NCBI GenBank assembly: GCA_963383645.1
Contig: OY726560.1
Coordinates: 65,589,823-65,653,822 of the forward strand
Origin: Muscardinus avellanarius
Lineage: Eukaryota; Chordata; Mammalia; Rodentia; Gliridae
Length of the DNA: 64,000 nt
Direction: 5' to 3'
Positions 11,619 through 23,262 of the stretch are shown here, piece after piece. The position numbers and the translations under genes are program-made. Each line of letters starts with the position of its first letter. Position 1 is the first letter of the stretch. The notes under the pieces are model-generated. The model was given only the letters and a program-made list of their open reading frames with translations. It was not told the DNA's origin and did no database searches.

Positions 11619-11765
11619 TTTTTGTTGAAGTTGTTTTAGAAACAGAGATTTGCTAGGTTGCTGAGAATCTTGCTACTTGCTAAAGCTGACCTTGAACCTG
11701 TGATCCTCCTGTCTCCTTTTTCCAAGTACTGTGATTATAGGCATGCACCCCCATGCCCAGATAAA
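11521..11765 (-). mobile_element. B1-dID SINE with internal (TTTA)n
   Basis: The ID half (gtgctggggactgatcc) is separated from the B1 half (gaccttgaacctgtgatcctcc to catgcccag) by a (TTTA)n tract at 11583-11621, an expansion of the A-rich linker. Confidence 0.85.
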
Positions 11766-12135
11766 TGAATAGGACAAATTCCATATTCTCTTGAATTCTA
11801 ACAGAATGTATTGATTGTGTCTGTTTTTGAGTTTCATGAGCCTGGAAACATAGCATATATATTGGGGGGGGGGACGTCTAGATTCTTTCACTCAATATAT
11901 TGTATATGAGAATCATCCATATTGTGTTTTAGTTCATTTTTCTTACCACTGAATACATTCTACTGCACGATTATACTTGCTATATTTACTCCATGGGCAT
12001 TTGAATAATATCAAATTTGAGACCACTACAGACATGTCTTTTGGTGAATATAATTACTTATTTCTTTTGGATAAATACCTAGAAGTGGAATTTCTGAATT
12101 ATAGGTAAATACGTTCCAATGTGACTAGAAAACAT
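11766..12135 (-). mobile_element. Ancient L1M ORF2 fragment
   Basis: Minus-strand ORF2 C-terminal sequence, recognisable from ttcactcaatat, attcatccatatt-like and tttggataaatacctagaagtgg motifs. It is highly diverged. Confidence 0.72.
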
Positions 12136-12385
12136 ATTAATTTAAAAAAGAAACTTCTATATCAATAGGGCGCATGAAAAAAAAACAGTGCCATTTATCT
12201 TAAAAAATAGATGCTATAAAAATAAAACAATTCTACTAAATAATTGCTAATGTTTGCTGAAGGCTCTGTACCTGAAACTCCATATATATATATATAGTAA
12301 ATATATATAGTAAATATTAAGATGTATTAATGATACTCTAGTACCAAATGGCCAAATGGAAATTTTCTCCTTAATTAAAGAGAAT

Positions 12386-12545
12386 ACCTGAAGCTGGGTG
12401 TAGTGGTGCACTCCTATATCCCAGTACTTAGGAAGCTGAGACAGGAAGATTGCAGCCTCAGCAACTTAACAAGATCCTGTTTTAACAGAAAATAAATAAA
12501 TAAATAATATAAAATAAGTATATAAATAAATAATAAGTAAATTAC
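12386..12545 (+). mobile_element. Truncated SINE with A-rich tail
   Basis: A B1-like half only (gctgggtgtagtggtgcac to aagatcctgtttta), followed by an (AAAT)n-rich tract and then a short (CA)n at 12542-12566. The ID half is absent. Confidence 0.78.
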
Positions 12546-12593
12546 ACACACAAACACACACACACCCCTGAAAGGCAATCGGAAGATAATTAC

Positions 12594-12805
12594 CAGCCCA
12601 GTGTGGTGGTGCACACGTGTAATCTCAGTACTTGGGAGGCTGAGACAGGAGGATTGCAGGTTCACCACCAGCCTCAGCTACTTAGGGAGGCCCTCCTCAA
12701 CTTAGTGAGATACTGTTTTAAAATAAAGAATAAAAAGTAGGTCTGGGGGTATAGCTCAGAGGTAGAATGCACCTGGGTTCAATCCCCAGTACCATAAATA
12801 AAAGA
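12594..12805 (+). mobile_element. B1-dID SINE with target duplication
   Basis: Complete B1 and ID halves (gggggtatagctcagaggtagaa, gggttcaatccccagtacc). The 11-bp duplication aagataattac lies at 12583-12593 and 12806-12816. Confidence 0.93.
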
Positions 12806-12969
12806 AAGATAATTACTTACTACTATGTCATTTGGTGTCATTTAATGCTGATTCCTACCTAAAACATTCAAGTATACCCTGAGTGACCAACTAGCTACAA
12901 TTTAGGAAAAATAAAACTATGTGATATGAACAATTTTTAAAAATTCCAACATTTTATGACTCTCTAGAC

Positions 12970-13400
12970 CAGTGGTTCTGTTGCTTTCCAAGAAATATCT
13001 GGCACAGCCCGAACACATATTTGGTTGTCACAGCTTTGGAGAGGGAATGCTACTGGGTACAGGCCAGGTTTGCTAGGAAACATCCTGCTAGCCAGCCAGC
13101 AAGACACAGGGCATGGTGGCATGTATCTGTAATCCCAGTACTTGGGAGGCTGAGACAGGAGGATCACAGGTTCAAGGCCAGTCTTAGCAACTGGTTAAGA
13201 CTCTCAGCAACTTGGTGAAAACCTGTTTCAAAACTAAGAAACTATTAAAAGTTGGAGGTATAGTTTGGGGGTAGAATGGCCTTGGTGTAAATCCCCAGGG
13301 CCACAAAAAAAAAAAAAAAAAAAAATCCTGCAATGCAGAGATGGCCTCCTGCCCTCCACAAGGAATCACCCCAGCCTACATGTCAAGAGCGCTGAGCTCC
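12970..13400 (+). mobile_element. hAT-Charlie type DNA transposon remnant, split by a SINE
   Basis: The left part starts ccagtggttct and includes tttggttgtcaca and a gctactggg stretch; the right part resumes at cctgcaatgcagag after the SINE and ends about 13400. This matches a common non-autonomous hAT-Charlie family, whose exact name I cannot fix by eye. Confidence 0.6.
13105..13324 (+). mobile_element. B1-dID SINE inside the hAT remnant
   Basis: Both halves are present, ending with a 21-base A tail. The bases atcctgc lie on both sides (13082-13088 and 13325-13331), but the left copy is about 16 bases away from the SINE consensus start, so the duplication is uncertain. Confidence 0.88.
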
Positions 13401-13855
13401 AGAAGCCCTGCTAAAGGCTGGATGTCACCATGTGAAGGTCTTCTACAGGGGCATAATAGGACTGTGCGTTGATCAAAGGGATTCTGCACTGAAAGCCAGA
13501 GGGTGGATGAAAGGCGGGCTCTTGTGGTAGAGCAGGGTGGGCATTCAGATCCAACGCTGCTTCCTCTTGCTTTCACTCACCTTTGAAACCAAGGACAGCT
13601 TTAGCTTGGTATCACAGAAAGCAGAAGAACAGGTTCTACTTCCCAGGCCACAGACAGGTCTCTCAGACGCCCTACAAAAGAAATTAGGTTAATTACAACT
13701 TCCTACAAGCGAAAAGGGCACACTTCTAATCACCTCGTTTATGCTGCTGTTGACTTGATTGGCAGATGTGGAGAGAGGCGCTTCCCACACTTCCTTGGGA
13801 GCTCCAGGGGAAGGCATGTGGGAAAGCATTTCTCTCCACAGAGCTCCTCAGGCTA
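13401..13855. other. Sequence with no recognised feature
   Basis: No repeat or gene is recognised. Confidence 0.4.
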
Positions 13856-13859
13856 GCCA

Positions 13860-14025
13860 AGCCAAAAGAAACATGACTCAGTAATCTTTACAACAGCTCC
13901 ATGCAATATTGTAACAATATACATTGTCTCGAGTATGAAACTCCAAGGTCTGATAATGAAGGGGAGACAGCGCCAGGGTTGGAACTCAGATTTTCCTGTG
14001 GTTAGTTCACTAGGCTCAATTACGT
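13860..14025 (+). repeat. MIR-like fragment
   Basis: atctttacaacagctcc, a diverged middle and ttggaactcagattttcctg match the MIR layout (tacaacaacc...; ...attcgaaccca). Divergence is high. Confidence 0.55.
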
Positions 14026-14029
14026 CGTC

Positions 14030-14733
14030 TTCTATCACCATGAATTCAAGTCCCCTTGTCACTCAGCCCAACGAGAAGGAAAAAGGATGAGGTAATGGAG
14101 AAGCATAAAAAGAACTATTTTTAAAAATCAAAAGAAAAGCACCACATATTGAAAATCCAATTAAAGAGGAAGTCTGAGAGTTAAGAAGACATTCTTCAGC
14201 ACTACAAAAGTGCTTTGGAAGGAATTAATTAGCTGATCTATCATTTGTTGGTATGGATTCTGGGTAGATCAAATGGACATGATAATCCTATTTTACCACG
14301 TAATTGGTTTGGGAAAGAAAGTATGCATGGATATCATCTTGGGTTGCAGTTTTTTTTTTTTTTTAATTAAGCATAGAACTTCCTATTCGAAGTTGAAAAC
14401 TGAATTTTTAGTTTCGTCACTTAGGCCTGTCAAAAGAATAGCATTCCAAAGAGAATTATTGATCAAGTTGTACATTTTCTCCTTGGAGTTTGCCAGCAGC
14501 CAGGTTTTGAACACCTCCCAGAGGACCACACATTGGTCAGCTCTTTCTGACACCTCAGAATGATGAGCCTCCAACTTAAGTCTCAGAGTCTGATGTGACT
14601 CATTTGGGAGAAACCAAAGAAAGGCCAGGCAAAGACGGAATGGGATAGTGCTTCACACTGGGATATTGCCAAAGAATACTCTTATTAATTTGTTTTCCAA
14701 TTGAATACAAACTCTATATAACAGTTCTGAAGA
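14030..14733. other. Sequence with no recognised feature
   Basis: Contains an 18-base T run at 14348-14365 and a 96-codon open frame without any recognisable family. Confidence 0.4.
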
Positions 14734-14735
14734 CA

Positions 14736-14850
14736 GGGCTGGAGGTGTAGCTCGGTGATAGTACGCTTGTGGGAAGCCATAGATCCATTACACACAGACA
14801 AACACACACGCGCGCATGCACCCACACACCCACACACACACATGCATATT
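14736..14850 (+). mobile_element. ID-like fragment followed by (CA)n
   Basis: gggctggaggtgtagctcggtgata is the ID/tRNA-Ala A-box region, and the B box region is degraded. The tail has become a (CA)n and CGCG-containing alternating tract at 14797-14850. Confidence 0.7.
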
Positions 14851-14998
14851 TCTAAGGGCATAAAATATAGGTGAATGAAGCATCATGTAAGACTCATTTG
14901 GCTTGATAACAGTCTCCATCTGAATTATAGTTTACAAAATACAAAAGTGTTCATCAGAAAGCCTACATATAAACTAAACTAAGTTTAATTATTTTATA

Positions 14999-15002
<4 letters not shown>

Positions 15003-15042
<40 letters not shown>

Positions 15043-15045
15043 GTT
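15003..15045. repeat. (TTA)n microsatellite
   Basis: About 14 TTA units followed by TTG units. It lies at the A-tail end of the minus-strand SINE stack, so it probably grew from that tail. Confidence 0.93.
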
Positions 15046-15061
15046 GTTGTTAGTAGTAGTA

Positions 15062-15705
15062 ATAGTACTGGAGATTGAACTCAGGGGCTTTCTACCTCTG
15101 AGCTACACTCCCAGCCCTATTTTGTTTATTTTTTACTTTTTTTTTTTTCTGTGTTACTGGGGGTGGAACCCAGGAGCTTTTCTACCTCCGGGCTATACTC
15201 CCAGACCTATTTTATACTTTATTTTGAAACAGGGTTTCACTAAGTTTCTGAGAGCCTCACTCAATAGCTGAGGCTGGCTTCGAACCTGTGCGATCCTCCT
15301 GTCTCAGCCTCCCAAAGCACTGGGATTGTAGGCATGTGCCACCACGCCTGGCTATTTTTTACTTTTTTATCTTTTATCAATCTGGGGATCGAACCCAGAA
15401 GCATTTTACATTTGAGCTACACCCCAAGCCCTATTTTACATTCTTTATTTTGAAACAGGGTCTTGTTAAGTTGTGAAGGGCCTCACTAAGTAAGCTGAGG
15501 CTGACCATGAGACTGCAATCTTCTTGTCTCAGCTTCCGAAGTTCTGTCTGGGATTACAAGCATGCACTATCACACCCGGCTCTATTTTATTTTTTATTTT
15601 GAAACAGGGTCTTGCTAAGTTGCTGAGACTGGTCCCAACCATCAATCTTCCTGTCTCAGCCCCCCAAGTACCAGGATTACAGGCATGCACCTCCATGCCT
15701 GGCTA
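15062..15705 (-). mobile_element. Stack of three nested B1-dID SINEs
   Basis: An outer SINE is split: its ID half is at about 15062-15127 and its B1 half at about 15586-15705. A second SINE occupies 15143-15353, flanked by a perfect 15-bp duplication, attttttactttttt, at 15128-15142 and 15354-15368. A third occupies about 15369-15585. All three read on the minus strand. The insertions fall in T-rich (A-rich) linker sequence of older SINEs. Confidence 0.88.
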
Positions 15706-15715
15706 GTATAATTAT

Positions 15716-16018
15716 TTTTAATGGAGGAAGTGACAAAAACAGTCGCAACTTTTTATCTTGCAGAGTAAGGCTTTTTTATTTAAGTATCTAACTTGCACTA
15801 ACACTACAATTTTAAAAAATTATACATTTTTAACCCTAGTGCAGTTAGAAACCACTGAGGCAGAGATGAGCTAGTCCATCTGACTAGACTTGGACTTTTT
15901 GGTCTTAGGAACCCTTTTCACATCTTGGAATTATTAAGAACTCTATTAGATTTTATGTGGATCTATATATCAATATTTATAGTACTAGAAGTTAAAAACG
16001 AAATTTGAAATATAAGAA
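15716..16018. other. Sequence with no recognised feature
   Basis: AT-rich, with no feature seen. Confidence 0.4.
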
Positions 16019-16135
16019 TAGGATGGGGGTTGGGGAAGGGCTAAATGAGTGATGTGTGCATGTATGCCTCTACCATCCTGTATTCCATTAAGATGTATGA
16101 CTACAATGCACCACTAAAATTATTTTTTAAAGTAT
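16019..16135 (+). mobile_element. L1 3' end fragment (type b)
   Basis: aagggctaaatgagtgatg, tgtgcatgtatg and actacaatgcaccac match the 3' ends at 33.4 and 47.4-47.5 kb. Only the 3'UTR end is present. Confidence 0.8.
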
Positions 16136-17044
16136 ATATAAATATATATTCAGAGTGATGACATTGTGGCATGCCATGTACCCTCTGAAAAAAACCTGAC
16201 TAGTCACTGAGAAGAGCATGAGAATGAAAAAGTCAAGTAATGCTTAGTGTCATAGGGAATATGGTTCTGACCTGGAAGACATTCCAGAGGGCCTTGGGAA
16301 GCCCTGATGCTCTTAAGCCATTCTTTGAGAGCCACCAATCCAGTCCAGCACCTTCATTCCATCCATGAAGAAATGCCTGAAAGGGAAAGTGATTTATTCC
16401 AAGATGACATGTAGGAAAATGTCAAACACTTTAGCTCCACAACCTGACCCTTGACCCCAAAACAGGACAACAAATTCCATTGTACCACACATGGTCCTTC
16501 TTATGAGATAAGATATGGAAACAGACACCTTGGCATTTAGAATATTCTGTATACTCTCAGATCTTACTGTGGAAGAGGTATTCATTGATGGCAGTTATGA
16601 TAAGAAAGCTGGTGAGGAGTGGAATTACTCACACCCAGCAATAAGGCAGAGAATCTTCCCATGTTCATTCTGCTGAAATTATTGCTTTGTCTGATCTGGA
16701 GGGCCAGCCCCAGCTATCCAGAACAAAAGACAATTCGAAAAGGGAGGCCTACATTGGTAGTATGTTGGTTTGTTTAAGGCACACCCTGAAGGGAAGATTA
16801 CATAATACTCTATTGAGTTACATAATAAAACAGTTACTCAACAAGGCCAATCACACAGCTTGTATCTGAATGAATGGTTAGGAAGATGTCCTTGTTACAG
16901 TTAATGTAGCCTATGTGGCTTTATGTGTGTGTCTTATGCATATAGAAAACATATGGGTTTAGAACAGTATTGTTTAGATTCAGCTAGATTTACTTATACT
17001 GACTAAAAATAACTAAATTGTCTAAATAACAGACTAAATTGAGG
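16136..17044. other. Sequence with no recognised feature
   Basis: No repeat or gene is recognised. It starts in an AT-rich tract. Confidence 0.4.
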
Positions 17045-17335
17045 GTATTTGAGACATTCCTCAGTATCTGCAGGGTAAATGGTTCTAGGACTACCTGCAA
17101 ATACTAACTTTGGAGGATGCCCACATCCTGCACATCAAATGACATGGTATGTTCATAGAACCTACACAAATCCCCTTACATACTTTAAATCATCTCTAGA
17201 TTACTCATAATACCTAGTAGTTAAAAACATGTAAGTGCTATGTAAATAGTTGCTATCCCATGTGGTTTAGGGAATGACAAGAAATACAAAGTCTGTACAT
17301 GTTCATTATAAATGCAACTATTATAAGCCTGAATG
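17045..17335 (+). mobile_element. MER2-like (Tigger/pogo type) DNA transposon
   Basis: cctcagtatctgcagggtaaatggttctagga, the block with tactttaaatcatctctagatta (17178-17200), atgtaaatagttgctatccc and gtctgtacatgttc follow the MER2 consensus in order over nearly its whole 345-bp length. The right terminal repeat is worn. This is an ancient non-autonomous copy. Confidence 0.8.
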
Positions 17336-17339
17336 CATT

Positions 17340-17968
17340 TTCCACTCATGGTTCACTGACTCCAAGGATGTAAAATCTACCGAGAGAAGGAATGACCATA
17401 TTAAAAATGAAAATAAGAGGACTGAGCTGTTATGTTGTCAAGAACTAAAAGTTTCATACTCGATTTCTCCTTTTGTTCCCAGTGGACATCTCTGTCTCCT
17501 TTTCATGGATGAGCATTTGAGTCTACGTATGTGATGAGCAGCCACCTGTAATAGCCTCATTTGTACTGTCACCGGGTGTTTATTAGGCCCCAGAGAAGCA
17601 CTGAGTTAGCATTCTTGCCCACTGGAACACTCCTGTTATTTCCAAGAATTTCACTATGTAATTAAAAAATGGGATAGTCTTATAAAAATTATTTCTAAAC
17701 AATTCCACTGTTTGGTACTTTCAGTCTTCACACTACTGGATCAAAGAATGTCTGTCCTAGTGCTAGACACAGCGGTGCTCAAAATGTGCGCGTGAACTAG
17801 AGATTCCATATGCCTTTATTTTTACACACCTGGGATTCAAAGCAAGGTTTGCCAGTCTCCCAAACTGTCATCCCTCTTTTTCTTTCTAGACTGGTCAAAA
17901 GGAGAATAATGCACTCTTGTTTCATCTGTCATCTTTAGGTCACATACCCTTGACTTCAGCTTTAATAA
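17340..17968. other. Sequence with no recognised feature
   Basis: No repeat is recognised. A (CTTT)-like pyrimidine stretch lies near 17874-17886. Confidence 0.4.
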
Positions 17969-17977
17969 TGACCCTAT

Positions 17978-17981
<4 letters not shown>

Positions 17982-18022
<41 letters not shown>

Positions 18023-18167
18023 GTGGTATTGGGGATGGAACCCAGGGGCATTCTACCTCTGAGCTACACCCCAGCCCTAGTTTTTATTCTTTATTTTAAA
18101 ACTGAGTTGCAAAGCCTGTGTATTGTGATCCTCCTGGATTACAAGCATGTGCCACCACACCTGACTG
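17982..18167 (-). mobile_element. Internally shortened B1-dID SINE with (TTA)n tail
   Basis: (TTA)n at 17984-18022 joins the ID half and a B1 half that lacks its central part. The 13-bp duplication tgaccctatttta flanks it (17969-17981 and 18168-18180). Confidence 0.92.
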
Positions 18168-18196
18168 TGACCCTATTTTAAATAAGATGCCAGAGC

Positions 18197-18376
18197 TGGG
18201 CTTGGTGGCTCATGTTTGTAATCCCCGTGCTTGGGAGGCAGAGACAGGAGGATGGTGCAGGTTCAAAGCCAGCCTCAGCTGGCTTAAGAGACCCTGTTTC
18301 CAAATAAAAATATAAAATAGGTCTGGGAGTGTAGCCCAGAGGTAGAAGGGTTTCCAGGAACCCTAGTACCACCAAA

Positions 18377-18410
<34 letters not shown>
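18197..18410 (+). mobile_element. B1-dID SINE, altered-ID subfamily
   Basis: The B1 half keeps a good B box (ggttcaaagcc). The ID half ends in tttccaggaacccta instead of the usual gggttcaatcccc. The tail is (AAAT)n at 18375-18414. A 16-bp duplication with two mismatches lies at 18181-18196 and 18411-18426, so this is an older copy of the subfamily. Confidence 0.9.
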
Positions 18411-18415
<5 letters not shown>

Positions 18416-19033
18416 GACACCAGAGCACAAGAGGAAAACCTGGAGTCCGGAGGTAATGAGTCCAGCTGACTGGAAGCCCTGAATACTTGAGTTTTCCTTG
18501 AAGATCATATTTCCCCCTTAAATGTATACAAGTTGTCCAAGAAATTTTCAGTTGGTAATAGTTCAAATTCATCTCCTTCACATATCTTGGACATAACAAA
18601 ATTGAAATATTCCCAATTCCTACATATCTTTCTTGAAAATTTTGGAGCAAAATTCATTAACTCAGACTGGTTGATTTGGTAAAGTCTTAGTGTCCAACTT
18701 GAACACACTGTGCAACGGAGCAAGACTCTTGAGACATTCTCCAGCACACATAGTACAGCTACCAACCTTCGCCAGCAGAACCCCCTCGTCAAGCCCCAGC
18801 TGGGAGTCTCTTCTGCTTGTTCCATATGGACAGTTCATTTTTCTTTTCTTCTCTGGTTCAAGTTCCCATACTCATAATCATACCATTAAAGAACAACAAT
18901 TTTTAAGGCATCCCAGTATCTGAGAACTTTCCAAGCTGGTTCCCCACATGATGAAGGTGCATCTGGGATTCTCAGCATGCCCGCTGAGCGCCCATCTCTG
19001 ATGGGTGAAGGCAGGTGAAAGGCCGCAGGCCTG

Positions 19034-19048
19034 GCGGGGGCGGGTGGG
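19034..19048 (+). promoter_or_regulatory. GC-box like G-rich tract
   Basis: cgggggcgggtgggc contains an Sp1-type GGGGCGGG core in an otherwise moderate-GC region. There is no associated gene start, so function is doubtful. Confidence 0.3.
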
Positions 19049-19330
19049 CCTGGTGTTGGAATGGTGACATGGTTAGGTAGCTGAATAATTGTTTCAGCAG
19101 CAAAGGGTGGCGTTTAACTTCAAGGGTTCCTGGAAAAGCGCCTGGAGCAAAGGGTTCACTCCCCAACATCTGAGAGTGTGCCTTCTCCCTCAGTCTTCAC
19201 TCTCACATAATTAGGAGCTTGGGCATTAGGAGAGAATTTGCAAGGCCAGTGACCACCATTGCTTGGGTGGAAGTGGAAGCCACAGGAAAACCTATTTGTG
19301 AGGAGGAGGCCTCACTCCCAGAGATCTCGG

Positions 19331-19373
19331 CAGCCATAGCTGAGTGGTTTGGGTGGCAAAGCAGCTATGGCTG
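19331..19373. repeat. 12-bp inverted repeat (possible hairpin)
   Basis: cagccatagctg (19331-19342) and its exact reverse complement cagctatggctg (19362-19373) are separated by 19 bases. The stem is too short for a microRNA precursor. Confidence 0.85.
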
Positions 19374-20371
19374 GTCCAATTCGATCTCAGTGTGCATCTG
19401 CCAAGCTGTGTGAACAGTTTAGGTTTGCCTGGCTTCATGTCCCTATTATGTGCCAATGCCAACAGGTTCCATTCTCAAAAGTATCTAATTTCATATCAAG
19501 CATTGGGTGAAGTATTTACATGCATAACGTACTTTTTATATTTCCAATTAAAATTTTTTCGGCCGATCATTGTGATGATCCTTGGATCATTTTCTGCCCA
19601 GTTTATACTAAAGAGATCCTCTCTCGCCTCTCCTGCTTTGCCCTCTTCCTCCTTATTAATCCCATTCTGATCAAGTTGCGATATAACTCCTTTCTTTTTC
19701 TTGTGAATAATATAAGTAAGCTTTTTAAAAGTTTATTTTTGGAAGTCACATCAAAGTTGCATATATTTGTTGCATAAGTGTTGTTTGGAGAGACATATAG
19801 ATTGTGGCTTTGAATTCAATCTTCTCGCTCTGTCCTGTTCACAAATGTCCTCTTTTCCTATTGAACACTTTAACAAGGGCACTGTACTATTTTTAATCTT
19901 GTTTTCTATAGCACCATGGTGACCTGATTTGGTTCATATGTATATACAATGACAATATTTCCTATTTGATTTTATGAGTCACTGATTAAAAAGTGAAATT
20001 GTCCTCAGTCCAAGCCAGAGCCCTGGAGATTTCTCCTGCCCATGCTGGCTGGCTGTCTTTGAGTAGAAATTATAATTCAAAAATAATAGGTGACAGGTTT
20101 TATATAGCATATCCAGAGCACATTTATATCTCAAGTTGCTTTCTCTATACCGTATTAGTCTCTGAGGTTGCTTTTTCTTTTTTCTGTGTGAATGTTCATA
20201 GACAATATAACCAAGCTAATGATAACCTAGTCAAAATAAAAAAAGTCCAGGTGCTATAAGAAGATGTTGCATTGTATACTACAAATACAGATCAATTCTG
20301 ATGTCTCAAATCAATCTTAGTTTTTGCAGCTTTTTCAAATAGTTGGCAAGATGCATTATGATGTGTTATAG

Positions 20372-20457
20372 CACACATTTATGCCTTTAGCTTTGTTGTT
20401 TATAAAAAACACATACCACACATTTATGCTTTTAGTTTTGTTGTTTATAAAAACATG
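20372..20457. repeat. Tandem duplication of about 45 bp
   Basis: The block cacacatttatgcctttag, continuing through ttgttgtttataaaaa, at 20372-20416 is repeated at 20417-20457 with few differences. Confidence 0.9.
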
Positions 20458-20844
20458 ACGGAGAAAGGTGACAATCCAAGAAGCAAATCTGTTAATGGTT
20501 TCTGATATTGCTACACCTCCGTCCTTTTTAACTGCAACTTGACAAATGCTTGTCTTAATTTAAAGGACACTCATGGGTGCTACTGGAAGACCAGGAGGAG
20601 GAACAGTTTTCAGTAGGGGACTTGCTGAACTCTTCATGACACGGCCTGCCTACTTCCTGACTCCACTAACCCACTCTCTAATTCATTATCCTGACATACA
20701 GTTTTTTCCTTGATTTTTTTGGCCTCACCTGTTAGCAAATAGCTACCCACTTCTTGAAATTCTTCCTACAGTTTTTTTTTCTTTTAGTTCTTATCTTTTG
20801 GCATTTTTCTTTGTCTCTTTCACCAGCTATGTGTGTCTTCCTAG

Positions 20845-20995
20845 AGCACCTACAGGATTTCAATCAATGATCTAGACATTGGGACTGCAATAGGAGAAAA
20901 ATAAAACATTAGGAGCTTGCTTATAGTGTTGAGGTGGGTAGAACAGACAAGGAAAACTGTATATTATGTCAGCTAGCGGTGAAGAAGAGCACAAT
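20845..20995 (+). repeat. L2-like fragment
   Basis: agcacctacaggatttc, a gacattgggactgcaatag stretch and aacagacaaggaaaact follow the L2 3' end layout (gcacctactatg.. / ..ctggggatacag.. / ..aacaaaacagac). It is strongly diverged. Confidence 0.5.
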
Positions 20996-22735
20996 GGAGG
21001 ATGTGTGAGGTAGATGTGTGGAGCTAAGGATCATCACCTTCTACCAGCACTCTCCTCTTGACCTGCTCTTGGGCCGACTCTATATCTTCAAACTTGAGAA
21101 ATCCATTTCCTTACGTAGTTTCTCCCTGAGGCCAATTTCTAAATTTATGTCCTTTTTACTTACAATTTCCATGACCTTCGTGGGTGATTTTGTTCTTCTA
21201 GCTGGGTTTTACCTAAATTTTTTTTTCTTATGAAGCAGTTTCTGCATAGGGAATCCCAGTGGATCTGAAAATAATAATATATGAAATTATTGCTTCAATA
21301 GTTTAGTGTATTTAGATATGGGGTAGGCAAAAGTGGCATTTATCACACTTTAAAATGTCCATTCATGTGTTTGCTACTGTGTAGACGCAGGAAGTCACCA
21401 AGTAACATTCCAACCAGCAGCCATGTTACCTGAAGTCTTTTTCACTATTCAAAGAGCCACGGAAGGAATTCCCCATAGCTATTCTATTGAACAAATTTAT
21501 GAATCCACAACCAGACAAATTAGAGAAATAAATACGCCAGTAGCTTTGGAGCTGTTATAAATTTCAGCTTTCAGGCTATCAGCCTTTGTGGTGAACTCCT
21601 ATGTAGATGTTCAGGCACGTCCTGCTGCTGCTTTTCCGTACTGAATCATTTCTGGATCTGGAAGTGCTTAGCCTCTGGGAAGGACTCTGGTGGAATGGAT
21701 GAAGTGGTTGCAAGTCAAAGGTGAGGCCATTTTGTTTCCATTTAGAAGTGGAAATCAAGAAGTAATTTACTTTATTTACTGCTCACAAGTGTGGGAATTC
21801 ACACTTTCCTCTGCTTCACCACCGCGCTTTCCCATACACAGGATGGCTTAGGAGGAAAAGCTTTCAATTATCTGATTACATTTTTGTCTTTCTCTAGGGC
21901 TCTAAAAACGTGGAGAAAGGGCTTCAGTTGGCCTTGGAAGGTAGTCACACAAATCAAGGCTAGAACAGTGAATAAAACAGTCCTAAAACATTTTTCTTCC
22001 TATGTTATAATTTTAAAATATCAATTGAGAAAGAATAAATGTCAGATGTGTAACATATCCCCAATCTGGAGGCCAGGGATTTGATTTCAATTAGAGGTAA
22101 TGGAAATCCTGAGGATTCTTGCTGTAGCTCTCTTTAGGGCAGGTGTTATTTTTGCTATTAAAGTACTACATGTGTCTCTGTAGGGTTTTAATTTAATTGG
22201 CAAACAGCATATGACATATGTCAAATTTCATCAATTCTTAGACCTTTTCATGAAAAATTGCTTTCAACTTGCTGATGGTTAACCTCCGTATCCCAAGCTT
22301 CCCAGTCCAGGCACCATTTCAAATTGGTTTTCATTCCTTCACTGTCAGTGGTCAATAGCCTTGCAAATAGATTTCTGAATGACATTCATTAAGTAACAGC
22401 TCAGGAATAGTCAGAACAGTCTCAGAATGTTTTTTTCTTTTTCTTTTTTTCCACTGCAACTGTTATATGTTCACAAATCTTGTCAGAGTGAAAGGTGCAA
22501 ATATACTCAAGCACATCTGGAAGTAGAATTCATTCAAACTTTATTTTTGCTCATTATTAACATTTCTGCCTTCATATTATCCTTGAATATTTATTTAAGG
22601 TGACACTTGACTAAATAGTGGTTACCGCGGGGAGAAGAAAAGGTTTATGGATAGAATAGCACCTCCATATGTCTGTTAGAGAACATCAGAAATTCATGTT
22701 TGCAAATGTTCAAAGAACCCCACTTTCCCCCAATT

Positions 22736-22751
22736 CCACAAGGGGGCGCTA
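22736..22751 (+). promoter_or_regulatory. CTCF-like binding site
   Basis: CCACAAGGGGGCGCTA matches the core CTCF motif (CCACYAGGGGGCGCTA) except at one position. It lies outside any repeat I recognise. Occupancy is inference. Confidence 0.6.
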
Positions 22752-23262
22752 GCTGAGCACCTTCCTAAATACAATACAATAAATACAGTGAGAGCAAGTT
22801 CTTTCAATAGAGCATCCAAAATCCGGGCCATTTTGAAATTACCATAGGAAGGAAGAAGCTATATGAAAATCTTTTACAGTATCTAAATACATCACTAGAG
22901 AGAAGAAGGAATGGAATTCATAGGCCATCTGAGGGTGGCCCCAGCCCCTTGCCATCTGTTCCCCCTCACTTTTTCAGTCTTTTTGTCTTCTCTGGCCTTT
23001 CCCTCTAACTCAAGAAAAGAGAAGCCACTCCCCCTTTTAAAATCTAACTTCATCTTTCCCATCTCCAAAGGAGCCATGTTCTCACTTCTGCAGCATCTTC
23101 AGTCTCTCTTCCTCTGTGAATTCTTTACTCCTGTGCCCTATATTCCTGGGCCTATCATTATCTGGAAAAGTCCATCTCTTGTATTAAAAGTCCATCGCCA
23201 GTAACTGACTTAGTCTTTCCTTATCTCTACCAGAATTCTTAAAGAGTTTAGGTCATGAGTTT

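Larger units (their letters stand above)
18427..23250. other. 4.8 kb without SINEs or young L1
   Basis: No SINE of any type lies between 18427 and 23250, whereas neighbouring regions have one every 0.5-1 kb. Within it are an L2-like fragment, a tandem duplication, a hairpin and a CTCF-like site, listed separately. No exon is recognised. The lack of insertions could reflect selection or chance. Confidence 0.6.

Noticed and set aside
15062..15705. CRISPR-like or satellite array
   Set aside because: The repeats are nested SINE copies with their own duplications, not regular direct repeats with spacers.
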